Assembly: GCA_900466875.1 (NCBI GenBank) | Contig: UBNQ01000025.1 | Coordinates: forward strand, 186,001-250,000 | Source: Hyphomicrobiales bacterium | GTDB lineage: Bacteria; Pseudomonadota; Alphaproteobacteria; Rhizobiales; Rhizobiaceae | Reading direction: 5' to 3' | DNA length: 64,000 nucleotides | Shown here: positions 46,968 to 56,637 of the stretch, piece after piece | How the letters are laid out: every line of letters begins with the position of its first letter | Numbering within the stretch: the first letter of the stretch is position 1 | Notes under the pieces: generated by a model | Database searches by the model: none | What the model saw: only the letters and a program-made list of their open reading frames with translations | What the model was told of the DNA's origin: nothing | Made by a program: the position numbers and the translations under genes

Positions 46968-47753
46968 CTACCGGCTGGCCAGTTCTTCATAGAATTCAAG
47001 AACGGCTTTCTTGAAGACCCTGTCACCGACTGCGAGCATATGGTCGCGGTTGGGAATATCGAGCGCCCGCGCATCCGGCATAAGGTGGGCCAGTTCCTGC
47101 GCCGAACCGGCGATATCGTCCTTGGTTCCGACACCGATCAGCGTCGGAACGTCGATACGCCCCATGTCTGCGCGTGCGACGAGATCACGCGAGCCTCGGA
47201 TACAGGCAGCAAGCGCTTCTCTGTCGCTTTTCGTCTGGTCCGCGAAAACACGGAACATCTTGCCGCGTTCATGGGTGATCGCCTCGACCTCCGGCGCAAG
47301 CAGAGCATCGGCGATAGGGTCCCAGTCTCCGACCCCATCGGTCATTCCGATACCGAGCCCACCCAGAACCAGCGAGCGAATACGCTCGGGATGCGCCAGG
47401 GCCGCAAAGACGGAGATTCTCGCGCCCATCGAATAGCCGAAGACATGAGCTTCGGGTATGCGCAGATGGTCGAGCAGCGCCACCGCATCCTCAGCCATCA
47501 CCCAGGGGCGATAGGCTTCCGCATCAAGAGGCTTATCACTGCCGCCATGACCTCGATTGTCGATGGCAATAACCCTATACCCCGCATCGCCCAGCGTCTT
47601 CAGCCAGCCGGGATGCACCCAGTTGACGAATGCACTCGAAGCAAAGCCGTGAATGAGAAGCACCGGGTCGCCTGACGGTTCGCCTTCATCGAAATAGCGA
47701 AGATTGATCCCGTCATGGACGAAAGACGAGAAGGCGGGCGCATTCAAATTCAT
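46968..47753 (-). CDS. Alpha/beta-fold hydrolase
   Basis: A 261-residue hydrolase. The oxyanion motif HGFASS is at 35-40, the nucleophile elbow is GYSMGA with S108, and the catalytic histidine is in NRDHMLAVGD near the C-terminus; the acid is probably in GVGTKDDIAG. This is the esterase/lactonase-like branch; the substrate is unknown. I chose the ATG at 47753 because AAGGA lies 8 bases upstream and residue 10 begins the domain; the open frame extends 43 codons upstream. It is transcribed toward cysE but with its own 115-base gap. Confidence 0.85.
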   Translation of the reverse strand: MNLNAPAFSSFVHDGINLRYFDEGEPSGDPVLLIHGFASSAFVNWVHPGWLKTLGDAGYRVIAIDNRGHGGSDKPLDAEAYRPWVMAEDAVALLDHLRIPEAHVFGYSMGARISVFAALAHPERIRSLVLGGLGIGMTDGVGDWDPIADALLAPEVEAITHERGKMFRVFADQTKSDREALAACIRGSRDLVARADMGRIDVPTLIGVGTKDDIAGSAQELAHLMPDARALDIPNRDHMLAVGDRVFKKAVLEFYEELASR

Positions 47754-47899
47754 CGGTCTATCCTTTGCTTTGGCCGATCTATAATGGATCGAGGATCGCC
47801 ACAGAACCCGGCGAACAAAAAAATGCGCGCGTTTCCCCTCTACACAATCGATGCGCGGACAGATAATGTCCGGCGAAATCAAAAGGCAGGGAGACGACC

Positions 47900-48145
47900 A
47901 TGGCTGGCCACAGCATTCCTCACTTTCAGAACGATGGCGGATATCCGGTCATCCAGATCGGCGTGAAGGAATTCATGTGCACCGGCGCCTCTGTGCCTTT
48001 CGACCATCCGCATATCTTCATCGATCTCGGTGACGACAGCGAGAAGGTCTGTTCCTACTGCTCCACTCTTTATCGCTACAATCCAGGTCTGAAGGCCGAG
48101 CAGACGGACCCTGCGGGCTGCGTCTTCCACGTCAAGGCAGCGTAA
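47900..48145 (+). CDS. Zinc-finger (zf-CHCC, NDUFS6-like) protein
   Basis: An 81-residue protein with the CHCC zinc motif: C27, H36 or H38, and C51-x2-C54 (VCSYCSTLYRY). The pattern VIQIGVKEFMCTGASVPFDHPHIFIDLG is typical of the family, whose mitochondrial member NDUFS6 is an accessory subunit of complex I. In alphaproteobacteria the protein is likewise thought to associate with NADH dehydrogenase. GGGAGACGACC precedes the ATG. The FAD monooxygenase gene starts 19 bases downstream, so the two are probably co-transcribed. Confidence 0.9.
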   Translation: MAGHSIPHFQNDGGYPVIQIGVKEFMCTGASVPFDHPHIFIDLGDDSEKVCSYCSTLYRYNPGLKAEQTDPAGCVFHVKAA

Positions 48146-48164
48146 ACGTTCAGGCAGCGAGCCA

Positions 48165-49328
48165 ATGCATCTCGACAGGATTGCGATTGTGGGGGCAGGC
48201 ATGGCCGGCCTTGCTGCAGCGCTGAGCTTTTCCCGACTGGGGATGGCCTGTGATATTTTCGAAGAAGCCAGCGACCTCGTTGAAGTCGGCGCCGGCTTGC
48301 AGATGTCGCCAAACGCATCGGCAATCCTGCGCGAATTCGGCGTTCTGGAAGAACTGGAGAAGGTCTGGACCGAGCCTCGCGAGATCAACCTGGTATCGGG
48401 CAAATCGCTGAAGAATCTCGCCAATGTTCCGGCCGGCGACTTTGCCAGAAAACGATGGAACGCCCCCTATGGCGTGCTTCATCGCGCCACGCTCCAGTCG
48501 GCCCTGCTATCGGCCGTCGAGCGCAATCCGCTCTGCACGATCAGGCTGGGCACTCCGATCCGCGGAACTCTGCCCCACTCGGTGCGCGAAATTACCGGCA
48601 CCGCCTATCCGCTGGTGATCGGCGCGGATGGTGTCTGGTCAAACGCGCGCGCATCGGTCATGGACGCACCGCAACCCGATTTCTCCCGCAACATCGCCTG
48701 GCGCTTCACCATTCCGCTGGATGAAGCGCCCGTCTGGCTGGCTCGCGATTGCGTTACCGCCTTCATGGGACCGTCGACCCATCTGGTCGCGTACCCGCTC
48801 AAGGAAACAGGGGCGTTCAACATCGTTGCGATCGCGTCCGGCATCAGCCCCGGCGCCACCTGGGAAGCACAGGCGAATGAAAGCCAGCGGAGCATGTTGA
48901 TCAACCAGTTTGCCGGCTGGCATCCAGAGATCATCACCCTTCTTGGCCGATCCGAGCGGCCGACATTCTGGCCACTCCATGAAGTCACGCCCGGCCGCTG
49001 GCACAATGGTCGCGATGTGGTTCTGATCGGCGATGCCGCCCACGCGATGATGCCGTTTTCGGCTCAGGGCGCCGCCATGGCAATCGAGGATGGGTTTGTT
49101 CTCGCCAATGAAGTGAAGAAGGCAACCTCCCTGCCCGCGGCCCTTGCGAGCTTCGAGAGCCTGCGCGTGAGCCGTGCCGCCAAGGTCAAGGCGCGCGGTT
49201 CGTTCAATCGCTTTGCCTATCACGCCCGCGGACCGTTCCGGATCGGCCGCGATATCGTCCTGTCCTTGCGTCCGCCGCAATCTCTCGCGGCGGATCTGGA
49301 TTGGCTATACGGTTACCGCGTCAACTGA
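48165..49328 (+). CDS. FAD-dependent monooxygenase (salicylate hydroxylase-like)
   Basis: A 387-residue class A flavin monooxygenase. The FAD motif is IAIVGAGMAGLAAALSFSRLG-like (6-25; GxGxxG at the front), the DG motif is VIGADGVWSNAR near 155, and the second FAD motif is LIGDAAHAMMPFSAQGAA near 290. Salicylate 1-monooxygenase is the closest named type, but many rhizobial paralogues act on unknown aromatic acids or in ubiquinone-like pathways, so substrate is open. It follows the zf-CHCC gene by 19 bases. Its stop codon directly abuts the convergent metC stop. Confidence 0.88.
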   Translation: MHLDRIAIVGAGMAGLAAALSFSRLGMACDIFEEASDLVEVGAGLQMSPNASAILREFGVLEELEKVWTEPREINLVSGKSLKNLANVPAGDFARKRWNAPYGVLHRATLQSALLSAVERNPLCTIRLGTPIRGTLPHSVREITGTAYPLVIGADGVWSNARASVMDAPQPDFSRNIAWRFTIPLDEAPVWLARDCVTAFMGPSTHLVAYPLKETGAFNIVAIASGISPGATWEAQANESQRSMLINQFAGWHPEIITLLGRSERPTFWPLHEVTPGRWHNGRDVVLIGDAAHAMMPFSAQGAAMAIEDGFVLANEVKKATSLPAALASFESLRVSRAAKVKARGSFNRFAYHARGPFRIGRDIVLSLRPPQSLAADLDWLYGYRVN

Positions 49329-50516
49329 TCAGACGGCAGCAGCGGCCAGAAAGCCCTGTTCGAGATCCTTCTGGAGATCGGCAACATCTTCGAGCCCGAT
49401 CTGCAGGCGGATGACGGGGCCGTCCTGCGGCTGCTTGCGAATGGTCCTGTCCGACAGGTTCACATGCAGCGCGAGGCTCTCGAAACCGCCCCAGGAATAA
49501 CCCAGTCCGAAATAGCTTAGGGCATCCAGGAAGGCATGCGCCTTTGCTTTCGCGTTTTCCGCGTTGGCCTTGAGCACGAAGGAAAATATGCCGGTAGAGC
49601 CTTTGAAATCGCGCTTCCAGATCTCGTGGCCGGGAAAGCTTGGCAATGCCGGATGCAGGACGCGCGCAACATCATCGCGCCCCTCCAGCCACTGGGCGAT
49701 CGCAAGTGCGCTTCTCTGATGATGTTCCAGACGAACCCCCATGGTCCTGAGACCGCGCAGGATCTGGTAGGAATCATCCGGCGCACCGCAGATTCCCATC
49801 AGAAGGCGCGCCTCTTCCAGCTGCGGCCACCATTTCGCGTTGGCCGAGACTGACCCCATGACGATATCGGAATGGCCCGACGGATATTTGGTCGTGGCAT
49901 GGATCGACACGTCCGCGCCGAAATCGAGAGGCCGGAAATAAAGCGGCGTGGCCCAGGTATTGTCCATCGTGACGACGCAGCCGTGCTTGTGTGCCGCATC
50001 GGCAATCGCGCGGATATCCTGCATCTCGAATGTGTTGGATCCCGGCGCTTCCGTGTGAACCAACTTCGTGTTCGGCCTGATCAGCGCCTCGATGCCGGCA
50101 CCGATTTCCGGGTCGTAATATTCGACCTCCACACCAAGGCGCTTCAGCATCGAATTACAGAAATTCCGGCAGGGCGTGTAGACCGAATCAACGATCAGCG
50201 CGTGATCGCCGGCCGACAGGTAGGCAAGGAACGGAACGGAGATCGCCGCAAGGCCGGAGGGCACGAGGACGGTTCCTGCCGAACCTTCCAATTCGTCCAA
50301 CGCCGCGCACAAGGCGTCGGTGGTCGGCGTTGCGCGTGTGCCATAGGAATAAGGTTGGCCGCGCCTCTCCATCGTCGCCGAATCAGGAAACAGCACGGTC
50401 GAGCCGTGAACGACCGGAGGGTTGACGAACCCGTGATAATCTCCGGGATTGTTGCCGATATGTGCAAGACGCGTATTGGCGCCAGCGGCACCGAGCAGGG
50501 AAGATTTCTTGGTCAT
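49329..50516 (-). CDS. metC: Cystathionine beta-lyase
   Basis: A 395-residue Cys/Met-metabolism PLP enzyme that splits cystathionine to homocysteine, pyruvate and ammonia. The PLP lysine lies in SIHATTKYPSGHSD near residue 210; YSYGTRATPTTDALCAAL and GTVLVPSGLAAISV are the cofactor-phosphate region, and MDNTWATPLYFRPL precedes the lysine. The MetC-specific GSVSANAKWWPQLEEAR block supports lyase over gamma-synthase. It lies upstream of and divergent from aapJ, the arrangement described for rhizobial aap loci. Confidence 0.94.
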   Translation of the reverse strand: MTKKSSLLGAAGANTRLAHIGNNPGDYHGFVNPPVVHGSTVLFPDSATMERRGQPYSYGTRATPTTDALCAALDELEGSAGTVLVPSGLAAISVPFLAYLSAGDHALIVDSVYTPCRNFCNSMLKRLGVEVEYYDPEIGAGIEALIRPNTKLVHTEAPGSNTFEMQDIRAIADAAHKHGCVVTMDNTWATPLYFRPLDFGADVSIHATTKYPSGHSDIVMGSVSANAKWWPQLEEARLLMGICGAPDDSYQILRGLRTMGVRLEHHQRSALAIAQWLEGRDDVARVLHPALPSFPGHEIWKRDFKGSTGIFSFVLKANAENAKAKAHAFLDALSYFGLGYSWGGFESLALHVNLSDRTIRKQPQDGPVIRLQIGLEDVADLQKDLEQGFLAAAAV

Positions 50517-50871
50517 CGTTACGGAAAAACTCTCTAGGGCAGGAAACCCTTCTTGTCGCGCTGCGACATCGCAAGGTCAAGTCCGCCCGCAATACGTGAA
50601 AGTCGAGCGAAGATCAGATGCTGAACGGAAAGGCACTGATTTCAGCATCGACCGCATATTCTGCAGTCAATTGCCCAAACACTGAGCAAAAAACTTAAAT
50701 TCGTGGCGCTTCCAAAGCAATTCGCGCGTGTGTGACTTGACCCCCAAACATTTTGCGAATGAGATAGGCTTGCTCGTCGATGGAGGTTGGCGAGCGACCG
50801 GCCGTATTCGAACAAATAAGGGGAGCGGACCGGTGGCACCAGAAAATAAAACACAAACAAAGGTTGGGAAA
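50517..50871. other. 355-base divergent promoter region between metC and aapJ
   Basis: No gene found. It must hold promoters for metC (minus) and aapJ (plus). A GG-N10-GC element TGGCGCTTCCAAAGCA at 50704-50719 fits the minimal -24/-12 spacing of a sigma-54 promoter, which would agree with the nitrogen control reported for aap, but it matches the fuller consensus poorly. No SAM riboswitch of the alphaproteobacterial SAM-II type is evident before metC. Confidence 0.5.
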
Positions 50872-51894
50872 ATGAAAAAGACGATTCTGTCAGCTGCGAT
50901 TGGCGCTGCAGCCCTGGGCTTGGCCTCGGCAGCTTCTGCGGCCACGCTTGATGACGTTAAGGCAAAGGGGTCCGTCACCTGCGGCGTCAGCGCCGGTATT
51001 CCAGGCTTCTCGAACCCTGACGATAAGGGCGAATGGACCGGTATCGACGTTGATTATTGCCGCGGCATTGCTGCCGCCATCTTCGGCGATCCGACCAAGG
51101 CAAAGTTCGTTCCCCTGTCGAGCAAGGACCGTTTCCCGGCGCTGCAGTCGGGTGAAGTCGATGTCCTGACGCGCAACACAACCTGGACGATCAGCCGCGA
51201 CACGTCGCTCGGCTTCAACTTCCGGACCGTCAACTATTATGACGGCCAGGGCTTCATCGTGAAGAAGGGCCTCAACGTGAAGTCCGCTCTCGAGCTTTCC
51301 GGCGCAGCCGTCTGCGTACAGACAGGCACCACCACCGAGCTCAACCTCGCCGACTACTTCAAGACCAACAACCTGCAGTACAATCCGGTCGTCTTCGAAA
51401 AGGAAGCCGACGCAACCACCGCTTATGACGCCGGCCGTTGCGACGTTTACACGACCGACCAGTCGGGCCTCTACGCAATTCGCCTGAAGATGAAGAACCC
51501 GGATGAGAACATGGTTCTGCCGGAAGTCATCTCCAAGGAGCCGCTCGGACCGGCCGTTCGCCAGGGTGACGACAAGTGGTTCGATATCGTCTCGTGGGTT
51601 CACTACGCGATGGTCAATGCCGAGGAACTCGGCGTTACCTCGAAGAACGTCGATGAGATGAAGAACAGCCCCAACCCGGACATCAAGCGCATGCTCGGTG
51701 CCGAAGAAGGCACCAAGATCGGCACCGATCTCGGCCTGACCAACGAGTGGGCCTATAACATCGTTAAGCATGTCGGCAACTACGGCGAAGTCTTCGACCG
51801 TACCGTTGGCCCGAACTCGCCGCTGAAGATCGAACGCGGCCTGAACGCCCTTTGGACCAAGGGCGGCCTGCAATACGCTCCGCCGGTCCGTTAA
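50872..51894 (+). CDS. aapJ: General L-amino acid ABC transporter, periplasmic binding protein
   Basis: A 340-residue solute-binding protein. The signal peptide ends near residue 23 (ASAASAAT). The mature protein begins with the SBP3 block VTCGVSAGIPGFSNPD, followed by WTGIDVDYCRGIAAAIFGD and FPALQSGEVDVLTRNTTWT; C in DAGRCDVYTTDQSGLY matches the AapJ/BztA branch. These transporters accept a wide range of L-amino acids. The ATG at 50872 follows AGGTTGGGAAA and starts the basic signal MKKTILS; the frame extends upstream without a signal. First gene of aapJQMP. Confidence 0.95.
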   Translation: MKKTILSAAIGAAALGLASAASAATLDDVKAKGSVTCGVSAGIPGFSNPDDKGEWTGIDVDYCRGIAAAIFGDPTKAKFVPLSSKDRFPALQSGEVDVLTRNTTWTISRDTSLGFNFRTVNYYDGQGFIVKKGLNVKSALELSGAAVCVQTGTTTELNLADYFKTNNLQYNPVVFEKEADATTAYDAGRCDVYTTDQSGLYAIRLKMKNPDENMVLPEVISKEPLGPAVRQGDDKWFDIVSWVHYAMVNAEELGVTSKNVDEMKNSPNPDIKRMLGAEEGTKIGTDLGLTNEWAYNIVKHVGNYGEVFDRTVGPNSPLKIERGLNALWTKGGLQYAPPVR

Positions 51895-52017
51895 TCGGCC
51901 CGAGAATCCAAGACAAGTCGCATGGAGGTGGATCACATCCGCCTCCATGCACTTAAAGTTCCCACAAGGGCAAAAAAGTCTCCAAAAAGGAGACGTATAA
52001 ACTAAGGGGATTTGTTT

Positions 52018-53217
52018 ATGGCCGGCATGGCGCTCAATTCCGACACGCCAACCTCGCGCAAAAAGGCCTCTTCCCTGATCAATGACCCGAAGGCTCGCGG
52101 GATTTTTTATCAGGTACTGACGCTGGCGCTTCTCGTCCTCTTCGTGTGGACAGTGACACAAAACACGATTCATAACCTTCAAAGAGCCAACATCGCCTCT
52201 GGTTTTGGTTTCCTCGATGGCCGCGCCGGTTTCGATATCGGTCAGTCGATGATCGCCTATAGTAGCGACTCCACCTATGGTCGCGCGCTGATCGTCGGCA
52301 TTCTCAACACATTGCAGGTCGCTGTGATCGGAATCATCACGGCCTCCATCCTCGGCTTCCTGATCGGCATCGCGCGTCTTTCGCGAAACTGGCTGATCGC
52401 CAAGCTTGCCGAAGTCTATGTCGAGGTGTTTCGCAACATCCCGCCCCTGCTGGTTATTTTCTTCTGGTACAAGGGCGTTATCTCCGCACTTCCGCAGGCA
52501 CGCGAATCTTTTGAACTGCCGTTCAGCAGCTATCTCAACAACCGTGGCCTGTTCCTGCCGAAACCGGTTTTCGGTGATGGCACGTGGTTGCTCGCCCTCG
52601 CTCTGGTCGTCGGTATCATCGCGACTGTCTTCATGGCGCGATGGGCAAAGCAGAGGCAGATGCGGACGGGCCAGCCGTTCCACACCGTGCTGGTAGGCGT
52701 TGCTCTGATCTTTGGCCTGCCGATCCTTGCCTTCCTGGCGCTCGGAGCACCGCTAACCTTCGACTACCCTGTCGCCGGCAGGTTCAACCTGACGGGTGGA
52801 ACTGTCGTCGGACCGGAATTCATGTCGCTCTATCTGGCCCTGTCCTTTTACACGGCGGCATTCATCGCCGAGATCGTTCGTGCCGGCATCAAGGCCGTGC
52901 CGAAGGGCCAGACGGAAGCTGCCAACGCCCTTGGCGTTCGCGGCTCCGACATCACCCGGCTGATCGTGTTGCCGCAGGCGCTGCGGATCATCATTCCACC
53001 GCTGACGAGCCAGTATCTCAACCTCACCAAGAACTCGTCCCTGGCCGTCGCGGTCGGTTTCGCCGACGTCATGGCGGTTGGCGGCACGATGCTCAACCAG
53101 ACGGGACAGGCGGTCGAGATCGTTGCCATCTGGGTCGTCATCTACCTGTCGATTTCGGTCACCACCGCAATCTTCATGAACTGGTTCAATGCCCGAATGG
53201 CGCTGGTGGAGAGATGA
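52018..53217 (+). CDS. aapQ: General L-amino acid ABC transporter permease AapQ
   Basis: A 399-residue inner-membrane permease with about eight hydrophobic segments. The N-terminal ABC permease piece is [21 protein letters not shown]; the coupling loop [23 protein letters not shown] (as [14 protein letters not shown]) near the C-terminus contacts AapP. Long polar loop around 170-200 (FGDGTWLLA) is typical of AapQ/BztB. ATG at 52018 follows AAGGGGA; a TTG two codons earlier is less likely. Separated from aapJ by 123 bases and overlapping aapM by 4 bases (ATGA). Confidence 0.95.
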   Translation: MAGMALNSDTPTSRKKASSLINDPKARGIFYQVLTLALLVLFVWTVTQNTIHNLQRANIASGFGFLDGRAGFDIGQSMIAYSSDSTYGRALIVGILNTLQVAVIGIITASILGFLIGIARLSRNWLIAKLAEVYVEVFRNIPPLLVIFFWYKGVISALPQARESFELPFSSYLNNRGLFLPKPVFGDGTWLLALALVVGIIATVFMARWAKQRQMRTGQPFHTVLVGVALIFGLPILAFLALGAPLTFDYPVAGRFNLTGGTVVGPEFMSLYLALSFYTAAFIAEIVRAGIKAVPKGQTEAANALGVRGSDITRLIVLPQALRIIIPPLTSQYLNLTKNSSLAVAVGFADVMAVGGTMLNQTGQAVEIVAIWVVIYLSISVTTAIFMNWFNARMALVER

Positions 53218-54374
53218 GCATGGCGACCAACGCATCTACCTTCGTGCGCCAGTCCATGCTGGAGCCCAAGCCCGCCCCCTCAAGCCAGACCGGAGCATCG
53301 CACTGGATCCGTACGAGGCTTTTTGCCACCCCCAAGGACGTCATCCTGACGATCCTGGCTCTGGCACTGATTGCCTATATCGTTCCGGGCATGATCAACT
53401 GGCTGTTCATCGACGCCGTCTGGTCTGGTACGGACCGCACGGCCTGTGCAACCGTCATCCAGGGCGGCGTGCTGCCGGATGGACAGTCCGGCGCCTGCTG
53501 GGCCTTCGTCGAAGCGAAGTTCCAGCAGTTCATGTTCGGCCGTTACCCGGCCGACGAACGCTGGCGGCCAATCCTGGTGGCGATCCTCTTCATCATCTTG
53601 CTCGTGCCGATGCTGATCCCGAAAGCTCCCTTCAAGGGCTGGAACGCACTTGCACTGTTCATTGTCCTGCCGATCATATCCTTCTTCCTGCTGATCGGCG
53701 GCTTTGGTCTGCCGCATGTCGAAACGCCGCTCTGGGGCGGCTTGATGGTCACCCTGATCCTCTCCTTCTTCGGGATCACGGTATCTCTGCCATTGGGAAT
53801 CATCCTGGCGCTCGGTCGTCGCTCCGACATGCCGGTGATCAAGACAATCTGCGTCGTGTTCATCGAAGTCATCCGTGGCATCCCGCTGATCAGCGTGCTG
53901 TTCATGGCAAGCGTGATGCTGCCGCTGTTCCTGCCTGATGGCTGGACCTTCGACAAGCTTCTGCGTGCGTTGATCGGCGTCTCGCTGTTCGCCTCGGCCT
54001 ATATGGCGGAAGTCGTTCGCGGCGGCCTTCAGGCAATTCCGAAAGGCCAGTTCGAAGGTGCTGATTCGCTTGGCCTGAGCTATTGGCAGAAGATGCGGCT
54101 GATCGTGCTTCCGCAGGCGATCAAGCTCGTCATTCCCGGCATCGTCAATACCTTCATCGGCCTGTTCAAGGACACGTCGCTGGTCTCCATCATCGGTATG
54201 TTCGACCTTCTGGGCATTGTGGTGCTCAACCAGTCGGACGCCAACTGGTCGACCCCGGTGACGCCGATCACGGGCTATGTATTTGCCGGTTTCGTATTCT
54301 GGCTTTTCTGCTTCGGCATGTCGCGCTATTCCGCCTTCATGGAACGGCACCTCGACACGGGCCACAGGCACTAG
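53214..54374 (+). CDS. aapM: General L-amino acid ABC transporter permease AapM
   Basis: A 386-residue permease, partner of AapQ. Membrane segments begin at about 43 ([17 protein letters not shown]), and the EAA-type coupling loop is [24 protein letters not shown] (as [14 protein letters not shown]), followed by [21 protein letters not shown]. It carries the larger periplasmic insert typical of AapM/BztC ([16 protein letters not shown]). The ATG overlaps the aapQ stop (ATGA) with GGAGAG upstream; a second ATG at 53220 is a possible alternative. The long open frame upstream is a shadow of aapQ. Confidence 0.95.
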   Translation: MSMATNASTFVRQSMLEPKPAPSSQTGASHWIRTRLFATPKDVILTILALALIAYIVPGMINWLFIDAVWSGTDRTACATVIQGGVLPDGQSGACWAFVEAKFQQFMFGRYPADERWRPILVAILFIILLVPMLIPKAPFKGWNALALFIVLPIISFFLLIGGFGLPHVETPLWGGLMVTLILSFFGITVSLPLGIILALGRRSDMPVIKTICVVFIEVIRGIPLISVLFMASVMLPLFLPDGWTFDKLLRALIGVSLFASAYMAEVVRGGLQAIPKGQFEGADSLGLSYWQKMRLIVLPQAIKLVIPGIVNTFIGLFKDTSLVSIIGMFDLLGIVVLNQSDANWSTPVTPITGYVFAGFVFWLFCFGMSRYSAFMERHLDTGHRH

Positions 54375-54402
54375 CCACAACAACAGTTACAAGGGGAAAA
54401 CA

Positions 54403-55176
54403 ATGGCAGAAGCCCTAACCAAAAAATTGACCGTTTCCTCGACCGAGGTCGCTGTCGAAATCATCGCGATGAACAAGTGGTACGGTGATTTCCACGTGCT
54501 TCGCGACATCAATCTCAAGGTGATGAAGGGCGAGCGCATCGTTATTGCCGGGCCTTCGGGCTCCGGCAAGTCGACGATGATCCGCTGCATCAACCGGCTG
54601 GAAGAACACCAGTCGGGCAACATCCTCGTCGACAATATCGAGCTCACCAACGATCTGAAGAAGATCGACGAGGTGCGCCGCGAAGTCGGCATGGTGTTCC
54701 AGCACTTCAACCTCTTCCCGCATCTGACGATCCTGGAAAATTGCACACTGGCACCGATCTGGGTTCGCAAGATGCCGAAGAAGGAAGCCGAGGAAGTGGC
54801 GATGCACTACCTCAAGCGCGTCAAGATCCCGGAACAGGCCCACAAATATCCGGGCCAGCTGTCGGGCGGCCAGCAGCAGCGCGTGGCGATTGCCCGCTCG
54901 CTCTGCATGAAGCCAAAGATCATGCTGTTCGACGAGCCGACTTCGGCGCTCGATCCGGAAATGGTCAAGGAAGTGCTCGATACGATGGTCAGCCTTGCCG
55001 AAGAGGGAATGACCATGCTCTGCGTCACCCACGAAATGGGTTTTGCGCGTCAGGTGGCCAATCGCGTTATCTTCATGGACCAGGGCCAGATCGTCGAACA
55101 GAACTCGCCGGCCGAGTTCTTCGACAATCCGCAGCATGAGCGCACGAAACTGTTCCTCAGCCAGATCCTGCACTAG
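54403..55176 (+). CDS. aapP: General L-amino acid ABC transporter ATPase AapP
   Basis: A 257-residue ABC ATPase. Walker [10 protein letters not shown] is at 50-58, Q-loop in [13 protein letters not shown], the signature [15 protein letters not shown] is near 153-167, Walker B is [14 protein letters not shown], and the switch histidine is in CVTHEMGFA. The polar amino acid transport subfamily is clear. ATG follows AAGGGGAAAACA, 28 bases after aapM. A strong terminator closes the operon. Confidence 0.96.
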   Translation: MAEALTKKLTVSSTEVAVEIIAMNKWYGDFHVLRDINLKVMKGERIVIAGPSGSGKSTMIRCINRLEEHQSGNILVDNIELTNDLKKIDEVRREVGMVFQHFNLFPHLTILENCTLAPIWVRKMPKKEAEEVAMHYLKRVKIPEQAHKYPGQLSGGQQQRVAIARSLCMKPKIMLFDEPTSALDPEMVKEVLDTMVSLAEEGMTMLCVTHEMGFARQVANRVIFMDQGQIVEQNSPAEFFDNPQHERTKLFLSQILH

Positions 55177-55200
55177 ACGTCAGTAGGAAATCGATACGGA

Positions 55201-55226
55201 AAGGGCGCCCCAAGGCGCCCTTTTTT
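55201..55226 (+). terminator. Rho-independent terminator of aapJQMP
   Basis: AAGGGCGCC / GGCGCCCTT with a CCAA loop, followed by TTTT (a run of six T in total). It begins 25 bases after the aapP stop and ends 4 bases before the stop of the convergent unknown gene. Confidence 0.92.
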
Positions 55227-55229
55227 GTT

Positions 55230-55886
55230 TCACCATTTGTAGGAATATCTGGCATTCACGCTGGATATCGTCGTTGCATCGGTAAAGTTTCTGTTCACGT
55301 TGCCGCTCAGCGTAATATTCTCTCCGAGCGGTTGCTCGATCCCGAAGCTCGCGGCGACTGCTGAAAAATTCGCTGTACCGTTGGCGACTGCCACGAATGC
55401 TGTTCCGGTCTCGCGCTGCCTCAGCTTGATGGACTGGCTTGCGTCCAGGCCTGTCCAGTCCTTCTGCGTGCCATCGTATCGGACCACATAGGTGGCTTGC
55501 CGCTCCAGATTGAATTCCGGCGTGGCGATCTGTTTCTCGTAATAATTCATTGTTATGGCGGCACTGCCTGCATTGCCATCCATATTGACCCCGATATAGC
55601 GGCTCATCTGGGATGCCGGCCGCTTTCTATCGACGGTCTTGATCCTGCTCCAGAATTTGAGAGGTGTGTTCACCACCTCGCCGGTCTTGGATGAATCCAC
55701 GCCGACATTGAAGCCAGCCTCTGTTTCAAGCCGTACGGGCAGCCGCAGGCCCAGCTTCACCGAATAGCTTGTGTCTGAATTCTTGATGGGCTGCCAGATC
55801 AGCGGACGCTCATCCGCCCGGCTTGAACTTGAGGTGAAGGCAGCGAGCAAAACTCCGCTCGCGATGGCGAGACAATGTCTGTTCAT
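55230..55886 (-). CDS. Unrecognised exported beta-rich protein
   Basis: A 218-residue protein of unknown function. MNRHCLAIASGVLLAAFTSSSSRADE is a signal peptide (I cite it as cleavage near ADE, residue 25). The mature part has alternating polar/hydrophobic strands: SYSVKLGLRLPVRLE, AAITMNYYEKQIATP, NITLSGNVNRNFT and a C-terminal NARYSYKW ending in an aromatic residue, as in outer-membrane barrels. Cysteine-free after the signal. I chose the ATG at 55886 (GGGGAT upstream); the frame could run 24 codons further. No homologue family recognised. Convergent with aapP, tail to tail. Confidence 0.65.
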   Translation of the reverse strand: MNRHCLAIASGVLLAAFTSSSSRADERPLIWQPIKNSDTSYSVKLGLRLPVRLETEAGFNVGVDSSKTGEVVNTPLKFWSRIKTVDRKRPASQMSRYIGVNMDGNAGSAAITMNYYEKQIATPEFNLERQATYVVRYDGTQKDWTGLDASQSIKLRQRETGTAFVAVANGTANFSAVAASFGIEQPLGENITLSGNVNRNFTDATTISSVNARYSYKW

Positions 55887-56187
55887 ATGTATCCCCACTC
55901 GAAGGCTCAAAAACAATGCAAGGGTCGGGGCCACCCCGCGCGGCCCGCGAAAAACCATTTCAGTGTAATGAAAGCGCCGAACCTGGAACTCCTGCTCCCG
56001 GCGCCAAATCTACCTTCCCCTGCGCGATGCAACGGAACCGATGACTGGAATGATACCCTAGAATGCGCCGCAGCGAAATTACAAAAGCGGCTTCGCATAT
56101 GCGAACAAACGCGGGTAAAATTTCGCTATCGACGGAACAAAACAGACCTTTGTCCGTTGCTGTCGGCCGATCCGAGGGAGACAACCC

Positions 56188-56502
56188 ATGAAGCTCGCAT
56201 TTGTGTCGACGCTACTGATTGCAATCACGCCTGCGTTGACGGAGAGCGCCTCTGCCGCATCTATAACCTACGGCAGCGTGGGAATTGTAAAGGGATCAGA
56301 TATCGAAGCCCGCTATCTGAGTGCCAGAGAAGCCTGCGCACTGGAGGCATCGACCCCACCGCGCGGACACCCGTTTTCCGGCAATTTCTACAATCACGCA
56401 TCGCTGAGAGCCTGCCTATACCGCAAAGGCTTCTCGAGCAAAGGTGACTACGTCTATCCGGTTCCGTTATTCGGAAGCCCGTCCACCCGCGTGCTCAAAT
56501 AA
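56188..56502 (+). CDS. Small exported protein of unknown function
   Basis: A 104-residue protein with a signal peptide (MKLAFVSTLLIAITPALT, cleavage near SASAASI, residue 24). The mature 80 residues contain two cysteines (EACALE and RACLYRKG) likely to pair, and many aromatic and Gly residues; KGDVY-like ends are absent, but DYVYPVPLFG stands near the C-terminus. Ribosome site GGGAGACAACCC precedes the ATG. I do not recognise the family. It lies alone between the barrel-like gene and a 42-aa gene. Confidence 0.6.
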   Translation: MKLAFVSTLLIAITPALTESASAASITYGSVGIVKGSDIEARYLSAREACALEASTPPRGHPFSGNFYNHASLRACLYRKGFSSKGDYVYPVPLFGSPSTRVLK

Positions 56503-56637
56503 TCCTAGCTCTAAGCCTGAATGCAAAATTCTTTTTCTGTAAATCGATTGCGCGATTTTGTTCCTGAGCCGAAAAAGCGGCTTGCTATTTGCCTGCTATT
56601 GACGGGTTATAGCGGATAGCAAACGCAGGAGAAGACG

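Noticed and set aside
50517..50727. Possible SAM-II riboswitch before metC
   Set aside because: I looked for the compact pseudoknot typical before alphaproteobacterial met genes and saw no matching stem and loop sequence; metC is also not a usual SAM-II target.
50890..52683. 597-codon open frame opposite aapJ and aapQ
   Set aside because: Spans two clearly coding genes and their intergenic gap in antisense; no motif.
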